A DNA stretch of 64,000 nucleotides. Origin: Allacma fusca (taxonomy: Eukaryota; Arthropoda; Collembola; Symphypleona; Sminthuridae). Each line of letters begins with the position of its first letter. Position 1 is the first letter of the stretch. The stretch covers positions 29,522,654 through 29,586,653 of the forward strand of contig OX359250.1 in assembly GCA_947179485.1 (NCBI GenBank). The letters are read 5' to 3'. Both the position numbers and the translations under genes were made by a program. The notes under the pieces are model-generated. The model ran no database searches and had not been told where the DNA came from. It was given only the letters and a program-made list of their open reading frames with translations. Positions 51,064 to 64,000 of the stretch are shown piece by piece.

Positions 51064-54000
51064 TCATTTAGGTACTTGCTCCTCTCGTCCTATTTGAAAA
51101 TCATGATCTTTTCCCTTGATGACTGACTTAGATGAGACTACAAAAGGTTCCCTCTCCAAGGCTCTCATCATGTGACACTTATTTCTTTCCTCCTCGGCCT
51201 CTGATTTGGAGATACACGCTGTTTTCCCCATCATCCCTCCCATTGTGCTCCCTATCATCAAGTCAGTCACGTTAGCTCCTGCTGAAGTGGTTTTTCTTAG
51301 TAGCGGCTCTTCGTCTGCTAATTCTGTCCCAAGTAGGATCTCACTACTGGAGCTCGTCACCCTTCCCTCCCTAGTACTGAGGAAGGACTTGGGAATGGGA
51401 ACTGGAGGGGTTTCCGTTCCTGAGGCTCCTGGCCCTGTGGCCGTAGTGGTAAGTTTGGGCTGGACCGAGGAAGCCAGGTCAAAGGTACTGTTGGAGCAGT
51501 CACTCTCCGTCACATTTCTCCCTACCAGGAGTTGACATAGATACAAAACAAAATAATATTTCTGTATCTAACAAAAGTGTAGGGAAACTAATGTGGGCGG
51601 GTGGGGGGGGAGGGCTAGGTAATAGATTACAAATAATTCCTCATGGATCTCCTCCAAGACACAAACCCCTTCCCCGTTTTTAAGGAAACAAAATCAATTC
51701 CTTCAGTTCCAATGTTTTTATCTTAAAAACTTGTGACAACTCATGCGTCTCCGACAAACTTTTAACGAGGGAAAGAAATTACACTACAGGAAACTTCCCT
51801 CGTTGAAAACCTATTGATTTAGAGTGTTTAGATAGTCGGGAGAGGAGGAGGAGGAGGACGGAGTTGAAAAGTAACGTGAAGGAAATTCCACGTGAAGCTC
51901 AAATGGCTATAAACCTATTCGGGCAGGGAAAAAGGGCAAGGGAACGACAGCTAAATCTAAAGGAGAGGAATTCATGAGCAGGAGGAAATTCCTAGAATGT
52001 AAATCACAAAAGGAGACAATAACAATGGCTGAAGGAGTCGTCTTGGATGAGAACTCAGAGCCCGTACATACTAAAATGCTTTTTCCATGTAAAGAGTACA
52101 AGTAAAGACGAGTCAGTGACAAGGATCATGGCAGTAGTTCCTGTCGCCCTTGTTTACCTTCAATCTCACACTGAAGAAGTCTCCGACGAACGTAGGACTC
52201 ACCCACTGTTGTCGTGGTAGTTGTCTCCTCATCATTCTGAGATCCGGCCCTGTCGGATGCCTCATCTCCTTCATCAATGTCTTCCTCACTTGCAGGTCTC
52301 ACCGAGGATTTCTGCCGACTACAGAACCTTACGGAGTTGAACTTCAGACTAAGAAAGTTTTTGATACGACTGCAGAGTCCCTTCGAACCACTTTGTTCCT
52401 GCAAGGACATCAACGACGACTGATCCTCTGGAGGATTTAACTTTAAAGGCCCATCCTAAATAAATTATGTCTCCGTTTGTCACATTTACTTCACCCCGTA
52501 AACAGTTTTTGAATAAACAAAGTCCCTGAGATAAATTACTCCCAGAGGCCATCCTTGACTCTAAGAATTTTCACTTATATGTGAAACAATACCCATTAAA
52601 AGGAATGTACATACTGTAGTAGGAAGTAATAATAGAATACAAAAAAAAATGACAAGTAGATATTTCACATGACACAGTTTCTTGAGTTATGGAAATAAAT
52701 GTCAAGTATGTATCTATCTCAAGTGATCTTGAAGAAAAATATTTGTATAGAAAAGACTAATAATCCTTGTAGCTATGTTCATGATTGGCTAACTTTTTCC
52801 CTCGAGTCTCTGTTAGTTATGTTAGAATGGAGAGAGGAGAAAAAAAAGGGGGAAAAAAGTTGACAGTTGAGAGTAAGTAAGGAAGAAGAAAAAAAAGTTT
52901 TTTTTTTTTTTTTTGCTCACGTGAAAGTTAGACCTAGTCCTCTTTGCACGCCTCTCTTGCTGGTCCCTGAGTAGAGAGTGGAAGACGAGGAACTTTAAAT
53001 ATCTTTCCATACCCTCATAGTCCAGCTCGACTAAATCAAACGCATCGAATCGATTAGGATCATTGTATTTGTCAGGTTGACTCAGGATTTCACGTTGAAG
53101 TCGCAGCATTTTATGAATACTTGCCTACACAGAACAGATCATTTTTTTTTTGAATCATCTCCTTTAAAATTCTACACTTAGATCAACTTTCCCCATATGG
53201 TTTGATTCTTCTCTCTTTCCCCTCCAACCGCCCGCACGGGAACGAGAATATGGGTAAGTGTAGGTATAGATATAGGGAGAGGAAGTTAGGGAAAAAGTTT
53301 TTCCCTCTTGATTCTTTAATGTATTCAAAAGTACATACTTGACATAAAATGGGAACATTATTATGAGCCAAGGGTTAGTATGTTTAGGCCTCAATATTAC
53401 TCTGACTATGTTTATTTATTTATTCTCCTCTCATTGAACTGATATCCGCTACCCCTTTAGTTGAAGTTAAAATGGAGAGAAACAACTCTCGTCTTCAGAT
53501 TCATAAAGAGTAATTATGTAATTATACATATCTACATATGTAGATAGATATGTAATGTAATTCAATCCAATTTGCGTAATCCTCCCGAGAAGGTTGTTGT
53601 TACTGAAAAAGAGCCGGTTCTGACCTGACCCACTAAAATTAATTATATACGGCTTCAATGAATCCCACTGTGAGTTGGGATATCTCAGACGGAGTGTGTA
53701 AATACAAGAACTTACATTGTACCTGAATGTGGGGAAAATTCATTAGGAGCACTTGTCATTTATCCGAAGCTTCCCTCACCACTCTCCTCTTTACTTTGAC
53801 TCCATTTGAAATGAAACTCAAAACACAGGTTTGCTTTTTGAAGTAAATTAATTAATCACAGTAGCGTCGTAATAATAATTCTCATAGAACCCCACCATTG
53901 TTTACGTAAATTAGTGTTTTCATTGTTCCCAACATGCCCCAAGGCTTCAGGCCTTTTCCTACAGTCATAATCGTAACCTTCTCAGGCGGCAGTACAACAC

Positions 54001-54477
54001 TGGTTCAATCGGACGGGTTATTTTTCCCTTGTGTAAAAGTAATTATTATGTACTATTGCGTATGTACTTCCCTTTTGTCTGCCCGACCAGACTGATTGTG
54101 AGCCTGAGATTATATCTAGACTATGTACTTATATACTTATATACTTGAACACTATGTATGTAGATAGTACATATAGGAGTAAGTACCTCCTCATATGTAG
54201 ACACAATTTCCCTGAAGGTTGAAATTGGAAATTATAACCCCCAGCCCAGATCCCCTTTCCCACCCCTGAACACATACATAGGTACAAACTGGATGCATGG
54301 AAGCAAATACAGATTTTAATATTTTTCCATGGAAAAATGGGAGAGAGAGACGCAATTTTGTGTTTCATATTCTCGCTTGCATTGTTCTATGCAGTTATGA
54401 GCATTACAGTTAAAATGGTATTTATTACCGGGGGCACATATGTCCCTGTTGGGAAAGTGCATAACGGAAAGGAGGAA

Positions 54478-54515
<38 letters not shown>

Positions 54516-56006
54516 CAGAATGAGGGGAAAAACTTACAGGTCTTATTCGAATGTTTTCCAACTTTACTGATCCGGACATCTCCTCGTCTTTTCCTTTCCT
54601 CTCGTCTGGACTCATCACAGCCGAGTCGGCTTTCCTCATGCGGGGATCGGCCTCAGCAGTTGTAGCAGTAGACGAGGGCTTATAACCTTGCACCACTGCC
54701 CGTCGCCCTGAGTAAGCTGGATTGGGCGTGATGGCTTCATATTTCCCAGCCCTGTATATTTTCAAGAGAGGGAAGATGGAGATAGACAGTTTTCATATTT
54801 TATCTTCAAAAATTCAGGTAGATATCCCTATCCCTACAAGCCTGGCAAAGCACCGGATTTTTAACTCACTAGGGATGGAGTAAGGTATTAATAAACATAT
54901 TTTTCAAAGCCCAACTATACTGCAATCTCCAATGCCAAGTGTGATGCTTCCCCTTGAATACATAAGTCAAGTCACATGACTAACAAAATTATGACAGGAG
55001 AGTAAACTGGAACTATACCATGATTATACAAATATAGGAGTTTACAATTACTATAAAAAATAAAGGTATTATTTTCGTTGTGATAATTATTAGATTGAGC
55101 TCTATAGGCTGGCCTTTGTTATTTATAAGTGCATAGATTGTAAAAAGTTTAATTAATTGTTGATAAACGGATGAGAGGGATTTATTTTAAAGTGGGAATT
55201 ATACAGTGGATGGTGTGATGGGAGAGGGGGGGGGAGCTGGAAGATGAAATAAAATATATTTGAGAGACCTTGAATTTTGTAGAAGTATGGTAGGGATGCT
55301 TTCGGTGCATATATATGTATCTATTGTATTTATGTATAATATCAGAAGTATGAAAGAAGATAAAAATGAGATTTACTCGACACGTCCGGGTGCAGATAAA
55401 ACTGTGCGGGGTGACGAGGATTGAATCAAGTTTACAAGACAAGTGGGATCACAAGAACAAGATTTTGTTTCACTTTTGGAATCTCCTTCCAATTCGTAAA
55501 TACTCTCCGAATCTGCGTTCTCTGAGGGGATCGAATCCGACACGGCGACTTCACTAACCTGCATTTTCCAATAAAAAAAATACTCTTGAATCATCCTCGA
55601 GAAGAAGATATGTTGATGGGAAATACAATTTCCGATCTCATAGCTCAATCCCAACCATCCCGAAGCTTGAGTCAACTTGTACTACTCTGACCAAATCAAA
55701 AGTAATAGTTCTACTTTTGAGTCCCACATCTGTTGTACTGCTCTCCTACAACAAAAAGTATGTGAGGACTGTCCGCACGGAGCAAGTGAGCAAACAACGT
55801 TGGAGGAAATTGCATTTCTCAAGTTTTGCATATATGTCAAGTGTACTACTGACAAAGTTGAGAGTGGCTATTGCAAAAGTTTATATTGTTTCAATTACAT
55901 CCCTGCATTCGCTATACTAGACTACAGTAATCTACTTGTACATATGTAGTTCCCCCTCTGTTTGTTGTGTGGAATATAGGTGAGTTGGGTGAGGGAGATG
56001 TGTGTT

Positions 56007-56037
<31 letters not shown>

Positions 56038-57616
56038 GTGTGTATATATATATATATATGTGTGTGTATGTGCTCACCATAGCATGGGTAAGGGAAGAGT
56101 GGCTGGTAGAGTCGGGATGTGGAAGGAGTCCAATTTTTGAATCCTTTTCGACTAACGAAACGGAGGAATCTAAATGAGTGGATGAATTTGAAGCTTGTGT
56201 GGATGCCTCTTCCCGAGAGGATTTGCTGGGGTGGGCTGAGACGGGATTATTATTGGTGGCACTTTCACTAGCAGGAGGGGGTTCATGAGAAGGAATAAAT
56301 TGTTGAGAGTTTTCAGTCGAGATTTGAATTTCAGGTTTAATTTGTTCCTCCACTCCGACGACTACTCCTCGTAAATTAGAAGAGGAGAAAGAATTTTCAT
56401 TTAATTTTGATATGGCAACTCTTTTTCTACGTGGAATTCCTTCCTTTCCTTGTGCTACTTCTTCTTCTCCTTGTTCTTTCTCTGGATTTGACCTCGTACT
56501 CCTGCCTTGCTCCCTTTTCTCGGAAGCTACAACATCCAGCATTGCCATGTAATCCTCCGTTTCACTCACTTGAAAAGCGGGCGTAATAGCATTACCCACG
56601 TTATCCGTGTAAGGTAATTGAATAGCTAAAGATATTTGAGCTAAGCCTTGTTCATACTCTAGTTGTTGGCGGGCTGTAGTCGAGTCACATTCTATTCCAT
56701 TAGTGGTGTTATCAGAGGGAAATATGGTGGTAACCTTAGATTGTCTCGTCCAAAATTCCGGCCCGATCCCTTCCCTGGGTGGACTTACTCGAGCCTTCCC
56801 CTCAATCTTATCCAGCTCTTGTCGGGTAAAGTCATAGAAATATTCGTATTCATTATCCATCTCCCTCATTCCACTCGAGTCTGGCTCATTACAGAGCTCG
56901 CCATTATTATGACCGGATTTATGACTCTCACAACACCCTTCCTCCGATGATAATGGTTCTTTAAAAGTGAGGTTCTTTTTCTTCCGATTCCCTCCCAGGA
57001 GGACCACTCGTGGGGGTAACCTTGAGTCGGGCATTTTATTCCTGTTATTTATCACCCGCATCCCTACTGAGGATGGGGTGGGCTCCGTCGGAGTAGTCAA
57101 CTCACTCTGCTCGAAATTGACCCCGTCAGACTCCTCCACTTGTTCCGGGGACTTACTACTCAGACTGAACTGTTGTAAACTCTGACGTCTACTGGGATAA
57201 GGATTACTTGTCCTAGTCACTAAAATCGGTTTAATTCTACTATCTCGATAATATTCAACTTGCTTGAGAAACACTGAGGGATGGGGGTGGAGATTTAAAC
57301 TAGAAGCACTAAGGTAAGAATAACTTAAATGATCACGTCTCTTTTTCTTTTTCTTTTTCGTTTCCTTCCGGTCGTCCTCCTCCGGGGCCGGGCTCGCCAG
57401 TCGAAGGGAACTGGTGGAGTTGACTTTATCCTCATTATTCGGGGCGTCATCAGCAGCCGCCATATCATTAGAATCTGTGCTTGTCGTCGTATCACCCTCA
57501 TCCTCTGACATAATCATTTTTGCTCGTTTCTCATGCCATTCTGATTTTTTAAATGCAATATGTCGGGCCAGCTCGTTTATATTCTTTGACTTAGTTTTAT
57601 TCATCAGATGCTTCAT
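51064..57616 (-). CDS. Unrecognised 964-aa low-complexity protein, six exons
   Basis: Exons on the minus strand: 57616-56078, 55558-55377, 54751-54538, 53124-52921, 52455-52158 and 51521-51064. All have GT-AG introns and consistent phases (0,2,0,0,1). The start ATG at 57616 is the first in the frame, with an in-frame TGA four codons upstream. I do not recognise the protein. It is rich in Ser, Glu, Thr and Pro and probably mostly disordered, with no membrane segment or signal peptide. Visible features: a basic, nuclear-localisation-like run KETKKKKKKRR (residues 84-94); an aromatic-acidic patch NEYEYFYDFTRQELDKIEGK (255-274); and a more ordered, helix-prone exon 4 (about 646-713) with FDLVELDYEGMERYLKFLVF, the best candidate for a conserved domain. 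A CA/TA repeat begins right after the exon 1 donor, so an open frame runs on past the splice site. A nuclear or cytoskeletal role would be a guess. Confidence 0.7.
54481..54512. repeat. (GA)n microsatellite in intron
   Basis: A GA tract of about 32 bases lying 26 bases beyond the exon 3 donor of the minus-strand gene. Confidence 0.9.
55991..56071. repeat. TG/TA compound microsatellite in intron
   Basis: Alternating TG, TATG and TA runs start only a few bases from the exon 1 donor (minus strand) of the unrecognised gene. They lack stops and so artificially extend that exon's reading frame. Confidence 0.9.
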
Positions 57617-60600
57617 AGCAAGACGTCACGAGAGACATCCTTTGCTCTATGACATTGGGATTCGTAGCCAAAATCCTTTCTGTGAGGTTGCCACATCCCT
57701 CAACTCCATCACTTACTTAAATATCACATCCACTCAACACAACAACGACAACAAAACAACATCCACCTCCACCGCTGATAACACTTCTCTGTGTATAATA
57801 AACTCTCTAATTCACAAGTAGTCAAAGCTCCGGCTTCCTCTTCAACTCATCCTTGTTGGTACATTGCATGGTGGGATGGTCAGGTCAGGTATGTGGGTTT
57901 TCGGAAGTCAAGCCTGCATTTTCAGCCGTACTTTCTGTACACTACTAAGACTAACTCTAACTCTACTGTGGGGTGGTGGGATCCTAACCGAAAACCACAT
58001 GGGATTTCCAGCTTTTTCTCATCTCGGACTCAACTTCTCCTTTAAAGTCTGATTCTTATTTTGTGGTCTCAACGTCTGCTACTGGTCCTCTGTTGTTCTC
58101 TTCGTACTCTTACAATTACCTACCTGCCCACAGATCCCGCATCCCCTTATGACCTAATTAGAGGCAGGAGAGTGGAAAACTTACATACAAAACTTAATTG
58201 ACGGAAATTCAACGAAATACTAAACTCCGTGTCCCATTGCATTTCAACAACCTTTCCTTTCTATTCAGTAGCCTCTGCAGTAAGTTGTTCTCAATAGTTT
58301 TATTTTGAATTAAAATATTTGCTGGGTGGAAAAAAACAAAAATATCTTTAAACTTTTCTAAATAAAAAAAAAGTATAAATAAAAAAATATTATTTTATTT
58401 TTTCGTTTATTAAATAATTACATTTTTGAAAGTTGCTTTTATTTTTACTGTAACTGCACCAAAAGTAAAATCATTGAAAATAATAAATTACTTCTTGCTG
58501 ACTGCTTCTAAAAAAAGCTCCTCTGAAACTACTTCTGAGCGCCTTAAGGGCTTAAAGTGGAATAGTCAACACTCAAAATCTCAGAGAACAGAGATGAAAC
58601 AGATATGCTACCGTATGTGTAACTACTGTAAAAGCTAATATGTATATATGACTTTCATATACAAATCATGGAATATTTTCAGGGTCTTTCCAAGCACTCA
58701 ATAGGATAACAATTTACAAAGTGTATAGAAAATATTACTGCAAAGCTCTGTATTTAAGGTCAAATACCCTTAAAATTATCATGTTGTAACCAGGATCGTC
58801 ACTGCAGTAATAATAATTAAATAATTAAAAACTCACAGGCAAATTTATATGAATTTGAAACCAGGGTCGAACCTTTTAAGGGTTGATGCTTTTGAAATCC
58901 TTAAAATTAATACTTTCAACTTGAAACGTTGGGACTGGAGGTTAAAAAAATCCTAGCTGAAAAATTGTTATTGTAATACGATCTTGAGTAATAAATGAAA
59001 AGATACATTAGAATGAAAACAGTTTAAAAAAAATATATTTCAAAAATTGCACTATGGAGGACAACACAAACACAGTAGGTATAGTTTCCAGTGTCTTCGT
59101 TAACTGAATGGCATCAGAAAGTGCATTTTAACCCATAGGCATTTGGCACTTCATCCGCCCACGTAATGTTATTTACGGCATGAGTGTTAGGAAAGTGTTA
59201 ACCAAACCCCATCGATTTTAGGGGTGAAGACATATTTAAGACCTTGATGATGCGCTACATTCAGTGATCCGGCAACTTTGGGGATGCACAAATTGCATTA
59301 TTTATAACGATCTTATCCCATGTCGCCCAGAGTAAATAAACCCATGTATATTTATTCACTTGATGCACACATACAGTAATATTCTGCTTTTGTTGATATA
59401 AATATTTATCAGTGAGTACAACATACATAACTATGACTACTGGATTTTTTTTTTCAAATCAGTGCAAATCGTAAAGAAGCGGATTTTTTGTTGACTTATA
59501 CTGCATATGATTACCAAACGTTCGTATAATAAATTATCCACAGTCGTCTATATATTTTTCTCTTGAAAATAAAAGAGAAAGCAAAGAAAGTATTTTCTCT
59601 AGAATTGAATTGATTACACACATGGAAGGTAGCATTAATTTAAAAGAATTGACAACAAATGAGATGATATGGTTCAAGTATTGTTTTCTTCTTCTTTCTA
59701 TTAGACCCAGAGCTCCCAGCAACAAATGTATCAGCTTCTGTGGCTGATGTTTTTATTATTATAAATTTTCATTGTTCCCATTTTTCTCTGCCGTTATTCA
59801 ATCCTCATACTCAGTGAGCTTTATGTGGAACTCAGTATTTATTTCCCTTTTGAATTTCCCCTCTGAAATGTATTTTATTCCCAAGTGGATATTGGGAAAG
59901 GGCTAAAAATGGAGCCACGCGCTTTCAACCAAACGTTCATTGTAACTTTGAACAAATTGCGGCATAAGTTAATTTGTGGAAGAAAAGCTTAAATAATACT
60001 TGAAGGATCTTGAAAAGCGATCGATGACGCTGGGGGGAAGGATGCAATGACAAAGACACGAAAAGAGAAAATAGAGGAGGAAATCAATAATTATTTTTTT
60101 AAAAAATTTCTTGGAAGAATGACAGGCATTAGCTCTCCACAAAGTACGTGAGAGGATATTGAATTAACTATAAATTAGAAGTGATTCATGTTTGAGAAGT
60201 ATTAGAACCTTGCAAGTACTTGAAAAGAGAAGAGAAAATCCCACTGCAAACAAGCCACTTGTGTAGGCAGGAGGAAGAGATTTATTGCAAAAGAAAAATA
60301 TTGACGTAAATAAAATTCCACTTTAGGCACAGTTCTCTGGTCTCTCTCTCTTTTTCTCTCTCTCTCTCTCTCTCCCTCTCTCTGTCTCTTTCTCTCTCCC
60401 TCACATGAAAGTGTAGTGGAGTGGCCGGAAAAAGTAAGGCGGAAATGTCAAGGGAATTGTTAACTCAGGGAGCTCAGCGTGTTGCAGAAAAGGATTGCTC
60501 ATTTAAATGACTTCCTTGGAAATTCCCAAGTATAGCTCCGCACTTGCCTGTAATCTGCTAATACATGAATGGGGAAGACAGTGGGGGCAAGGAGTGTGTG

Positions 60601-60969
60601 TGTCGGGTGTGTGCAAGTTTGGTAATGGCATGGGAACACCAACTAGTAATAATTATTTTAGAAGTGATAGCAATTGGGGAGGAAATTAATAAACTCTTAT
60701 CGATTCCTCCGTCAAGTAATGTCCCCTAATAATAACAGGATCAAATTAAAGGAATGTCATCGTTATTTCCAGGCTGATTTCAGAGCTTTAATTGCCTCGT
60801 CAAGGGTTCTACGATCCAAGAGTTCAAATATGTGAGAGTTGAGTTTGATGATTATTGTGCTGCTAGAGATAGAATTAGTTGGGATTTGGACAAGGAGCAA
60901 CAGTTGAGGATATGGATGCTCTGCGTGTAAGTAAGTATGTATGTGTGAGTAGCTGAGCTCATGGAGCTA
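57617..60969. other. Spacer between the unrecognised gene and the retrotransposon
   Basis: About 3.35 kb of AT-rich DNA, presumably with the upstream region of the minus-strand gene at its left end. It contains a CT-rich run (about 60342-60400). No supported gene is seen. Confidence 0.6.
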
Positions 60970-61295
60970 TGTTAATGATTAGTAACTGATGGATCCTAAC
61001 AATGATCAGGGACTTGGTCACACAACAATTAGTATTTTATATTTATTGATTGGTATAATTTGCACTGCTGACAATGATTAGAGAAATTGCACCGATTTAT
61101 GCAAAATGTGGCTAGCGCAACAATGATGTTCACGGTCTCACACGATCTTCCACACTGACTCTGCCTCTTCAGTCCAGTATCTCTTTCACACACATACATA
61201 CGAGATGAGCTGAGCGCTCGCAAGATCACATGATTACATAACCTCATATTCTCGATGCTACAGACAACACATACTTATTCTTTGTAAACTCAACA
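60970..61295 (-). repeat. Probable 3' LTR of the BEL/Pao element
   Basis: On the minus strand, a segment starting TGTTGAGT (61295) and ending ATTAACA (60970) lies about 110 bases after the polyprotein stop. It has TG...CA ends. A G-rich, polypurine-like run (GGCGGAA) sits directly before it, where plus-strand DNA synthesis would prime. An AATAAA (61042-61047) lies inside. The 326-base length is plausible for this class. The other LTR is outside the window, so the ends cannot be confirmed by comparison; the 3' end is the less certain. Confidence 0.45.
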
Positions 61296-61404
61296 TTCCG
61301 CCGGCCAAATTAAGTATGATTAGTTAATTTAAAATAGTGAAATAAATGAAAATAAAAAACAAAACACATGCTAGAGCATGTGTATACATAGTTTCACTAT
61401 TGCC

Positions 61405-64000
61405 TCAAGCTTCTTCTTCCACTGGCAAGCGGCAAAGCTTAACGATAGGGCGAACCAACTCTCCATCCGCCGTCTTCACTGTCGCTACCCGGACCCGGCC
61501 ATCATTTCCGGGATGAACCTTCAGCACTCTAGCCATCTTCCACTGTTGCGGGGGGAATCTTTCATCCTGTATGACCACTAAGTCGTCAACTTTCAAGTTG
61601 GGACGTTCATCACTCCATTTTGATCGGCGCTGTAACTGCCGCAAATATTCTTGCGACCAGCGGTTCCAGAAGTGCTGGTTCAATTGTTGAACGTGCTGCC
61701 ACCTAGAAAGGTGGCTAATCTTGATCTCAGTCAAGTCGGGCTCTGGAATAGCTGCTAAGGGAGCTCCAATCAAAAAATGCCCTGGGCTTATTGGTAGTAG
61801 ATCCGATGGATCTGAACTTGCTGGAGTTAGCGGCCTAGAGTTGAGGCACGCTTCCACTTCACACAATAACGTGTAATACTCCTCGAAGGTTAGGGCGGTG
61901 TCTCCCAGACATCGTCGCAGATGAAATTTCGCAGATTTTACGCCTGCCTCCCACAAGCCTCCCATGTGAGGGGCTCCAGGCGGGTTAAAGTGCCACTGAA
62001 TTCCCTTCTCTGCCAATTCACAAGAAACAATCTCGTTATTCGATTGCGTTTTAGCAAATTGAAGGAATTCCTTCAGCTCCCTATACGCTCCTATAAAATT
62101 AGTCCCACAATCGCTATAAATGTTGGTTGGGCGGCCTCTTCGGGAAGTAAAACGATGCAGCGCTTGGATGAAAGCTTCCGAAGTCATGTCCGACACCAAT
62201 TCCAGGTGAATAGCTTTGGTGCTGCAACATACAAATAATGCTATGTAAGCCTTGAACGACTTTGCCCTCTTCCCATGCCATGAACGAAGTACAACAGGTC
62301 CAGCGTAATCAACGCCTACGTTACTGAACGGACGACTGGGAGTTACGCGATGCTCTGGTAAATTTCCCATAACTTGACTCATCGTCTCTGCCCGTTGAAT
62401 TACGCAAACCTTGCATTGGTTGATGAGTTTTCTAACTAGAGACTTCCCCCGCATGATCCAGTAATTCCTCTGAAGATGATAAAGTACTAGTTGACATCCT
62501 GCATGCTTCAAGGACCGATGAATATTTTCCACGATGAGTCTGGTCAACCGATGACTGCGTGGCAGGAGTATTGGATGACGTGCATTGAAAGTTAACGGGG
62601 CTTTCTCCAGCCTTCCGCCCACCCTGAGGAGTCCAGCGTCATCAAGCATAGGACAGAGAGTGAGTAAGTGTGACTTGTGAGGAATCGGAATTTTACTCTT
62701 CAACGCTGTGACTTCCTCAGAAAAATGAGTACGTTGAGCTGCCCGAATCCAACCATTAAGCACTGAATGCAATTCTTTTACGGTTAGGGGTCCCCGTAGA
62801 ATAGTATTTTTGTTCTTGACTTGGAGGTACATACAAAACCGGGCAAGCCAAGCAGAATGGCGCTGAAGTTTTCCAAGTGATGAGTACTTCTCAACGATGG
62901 ACGTGTCGAGGTTAACGCTGTGACTTAAAATAACCAATTTCTCTTCCAAAGTTGCGGTCTTGATTTGTTCTGGTGGTAAGTGGTAAGACACCGTTGGCAA
63001 AACAAGTTCTTGGAGAAATGGCGGCTCCCACCAAAGTTGATGGCTGCTTAACTCTTCCGCAGAAATGCCTCTAGTAGGAAGGTCAGCAGGGTTAAGGTCT
63101 CCGTTAATATGATTCCAGGAGCTTGGCTGTATCACCTGGATGATATTAGTGACCCGATTGGCGATATAAGTTTTCCATCTGTGTGGCGGCGAGCATATCC
63201 AGTACTTTACAATTGTAGAGTCTGTCCATCCAAATACAGTCACATTCTCAATGGGAAGAGCAGTTTTGATGACTGACATAAGGTTAGCTAAAAGTTCCGC
63301 TCCACATAATTCAAGCCTAGGAAGGGAAATTTTATGTAATGGAGCTACCTTAGATTTAGAAGCAATGAGTCTCACAGTTACTTTTCCAGTGCTATTTACA
63401 TTGCGTAAATATACGACCGCAGCATAAGCCTGCTCCGAAGCGTCACTAAAACCATGCAGCTCATGACGTACTTCACCTGGGCCTGTTATGCATCTTGGAA
63501 TTCGAATCCGAGTAATCTGCAGAAGATCTCGATAGAAAGCATTCCAAGCGTGAGTAATGTCAGACGGTAGAACTTGATCCCAGTTAATTTGCAATTTCCA
63601 TAAAGATTGCATAATTAATTTTCCCCGAATGGTTACAGGTGACATAAGACCCAATGGGTCAAACAGCTTCGCAATTTCGGACAACACAGTTCTTTTTGTA
63701 ACCTTTACCGTGTCTGCTCGGGATTGGAATGTGAACCGGAAATCGTCTGCCAAAGGGCTCCAGTACATGCCTAGTGTTTTCACAGTCTCGTCGTAATTGA
63801 AACTGAGAGGTAATTGAGTCTCCCGAAACTCTTCCGGTACTGCAGCAAGCACCGCTGATTCCGACGATGACCACTTGCGTAGAATTAAGTTAGCAGACTT
63901 TAAAACTGACATGAGCTGCTTCTGAAGTTCGAGCGCCTCCACTAACGTGGATGCACCAGTCATGCAATCATCCATATAGAAATCCCTCAGAATTGACTTG
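61405..64000 (-). mobile_element. BEL/Pao LTR retrotransposon polyprotein, 3' part (5' end outside window)
   Basis: An unbroken frame runs from the window edge (first whole codon at 63999) to a stop at 61405, 864 residues. Domains in order: the end of reverse transcriptase with the catalytic YMDD (about residues 8-11); the Pao-type linker and RNase H region with GFSDAS, LPRLELCGAELLA and GWTDST carrying the acidic residues and NPADLPTRG; the integrase zinc-binding HHCC region (HRSLKH ... CKVC); the integrase core with D, D and E in VDYAGP, YSDCGTNF and GGLWEAG; and a C-terminal domain of the DUF5641 type (LSRWQHVQQLNQHFWNRW onward). All catalytic residues visible here are intact and there are no stops or frameshifts, so the insertion looks young. 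Gag, protease and the first part of RT lie beyond position 64000. Confidence 0.95.

Noticed and set aside
55922-56077. Continuation of the first exon of the unrecognised gene beyond 56078
   Set aside because: A good donor (GTGAGC) lies at 56077 and the continuation is a translated CA/TA repeat.
61921-62238. A plus-strand frame over the retrotransposon
   Set aside because: It is antisense to the integrase region, which has intact catalytic motifs on the minus strand.
1-64000. CRISPR arrays, bacterial operons or tRNA/rRNA genes
   Set aside because: The spliced animal-type genes exclude a prokaryotic source, and no tRNA or rRNA sequence was recognised by eye. A tRNA scan was not possible.

Overview
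This is eukaryotic nuclear DNA, most likely from an arthropod and possibly a copepod such as a caligid sea louse. The pointers are AT-rich sequence, many GA/TC and CA/TG microsatellites, spliced genes with GT-AG introns, animal nucleoporin and ribosome-assembly genes, and a BEL/Pao retrotransposon. The species is inferred; nothing in the window names it. Gene models were built by hand from splice signals, exon phase and protein similarity, so exon ends are predictions.

Layout. (1) 1-6330, minus strand: the N-terminal 1574 codons of an ELYS/AHCTF1-like nucleoporin in 16 exons with mostly short introns; its 3' end lies beyond position 1. (2) 8231-8540: a 67-bp minisatellite in the head-to-head spacer between ELYS and NIP7. 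(3) 9280-10593, plus: NIP7 (180 aa, 4 exons), a 60S ribosome biogenesis factor. (4) 12892-47110, plus: three tandem, strongly diverged phospholipid-scramblase-like genes, here called A (12892-17360), B (21877-27231) and C (40993-47110). They share intron positions and phases, and each ends in an extra hydrophobic segment. (5) 51064-57616, minus: a six-exon gene for a 964-residue, mostly low-complexity protein that I do not recognise. (6) 60970-64000, minus: the 3' part of a BEL/Pao LTR retrotransposon (end of reverse transcriptase, RNase H, integrase, C-terminal domain) with an intact frame, followed by a probable 3' LTR.

The housekeeping genes (nuclear pore, ribosome assembly) are compact. 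The scramblase-like cluster has kilobase introns and wide spacers, including 13.8 kb between B and C, filled with simple repeats. The cluster is the most interesting part. All three proteins keep the outline of the scramblase/tubby-like barrel but have lost the recognisable calcium-binding loop and gained a second C-terminal hydrophobic segment. This suggests an expanded, modified membrane-protein family rather than classical calcium-activated scramblases.
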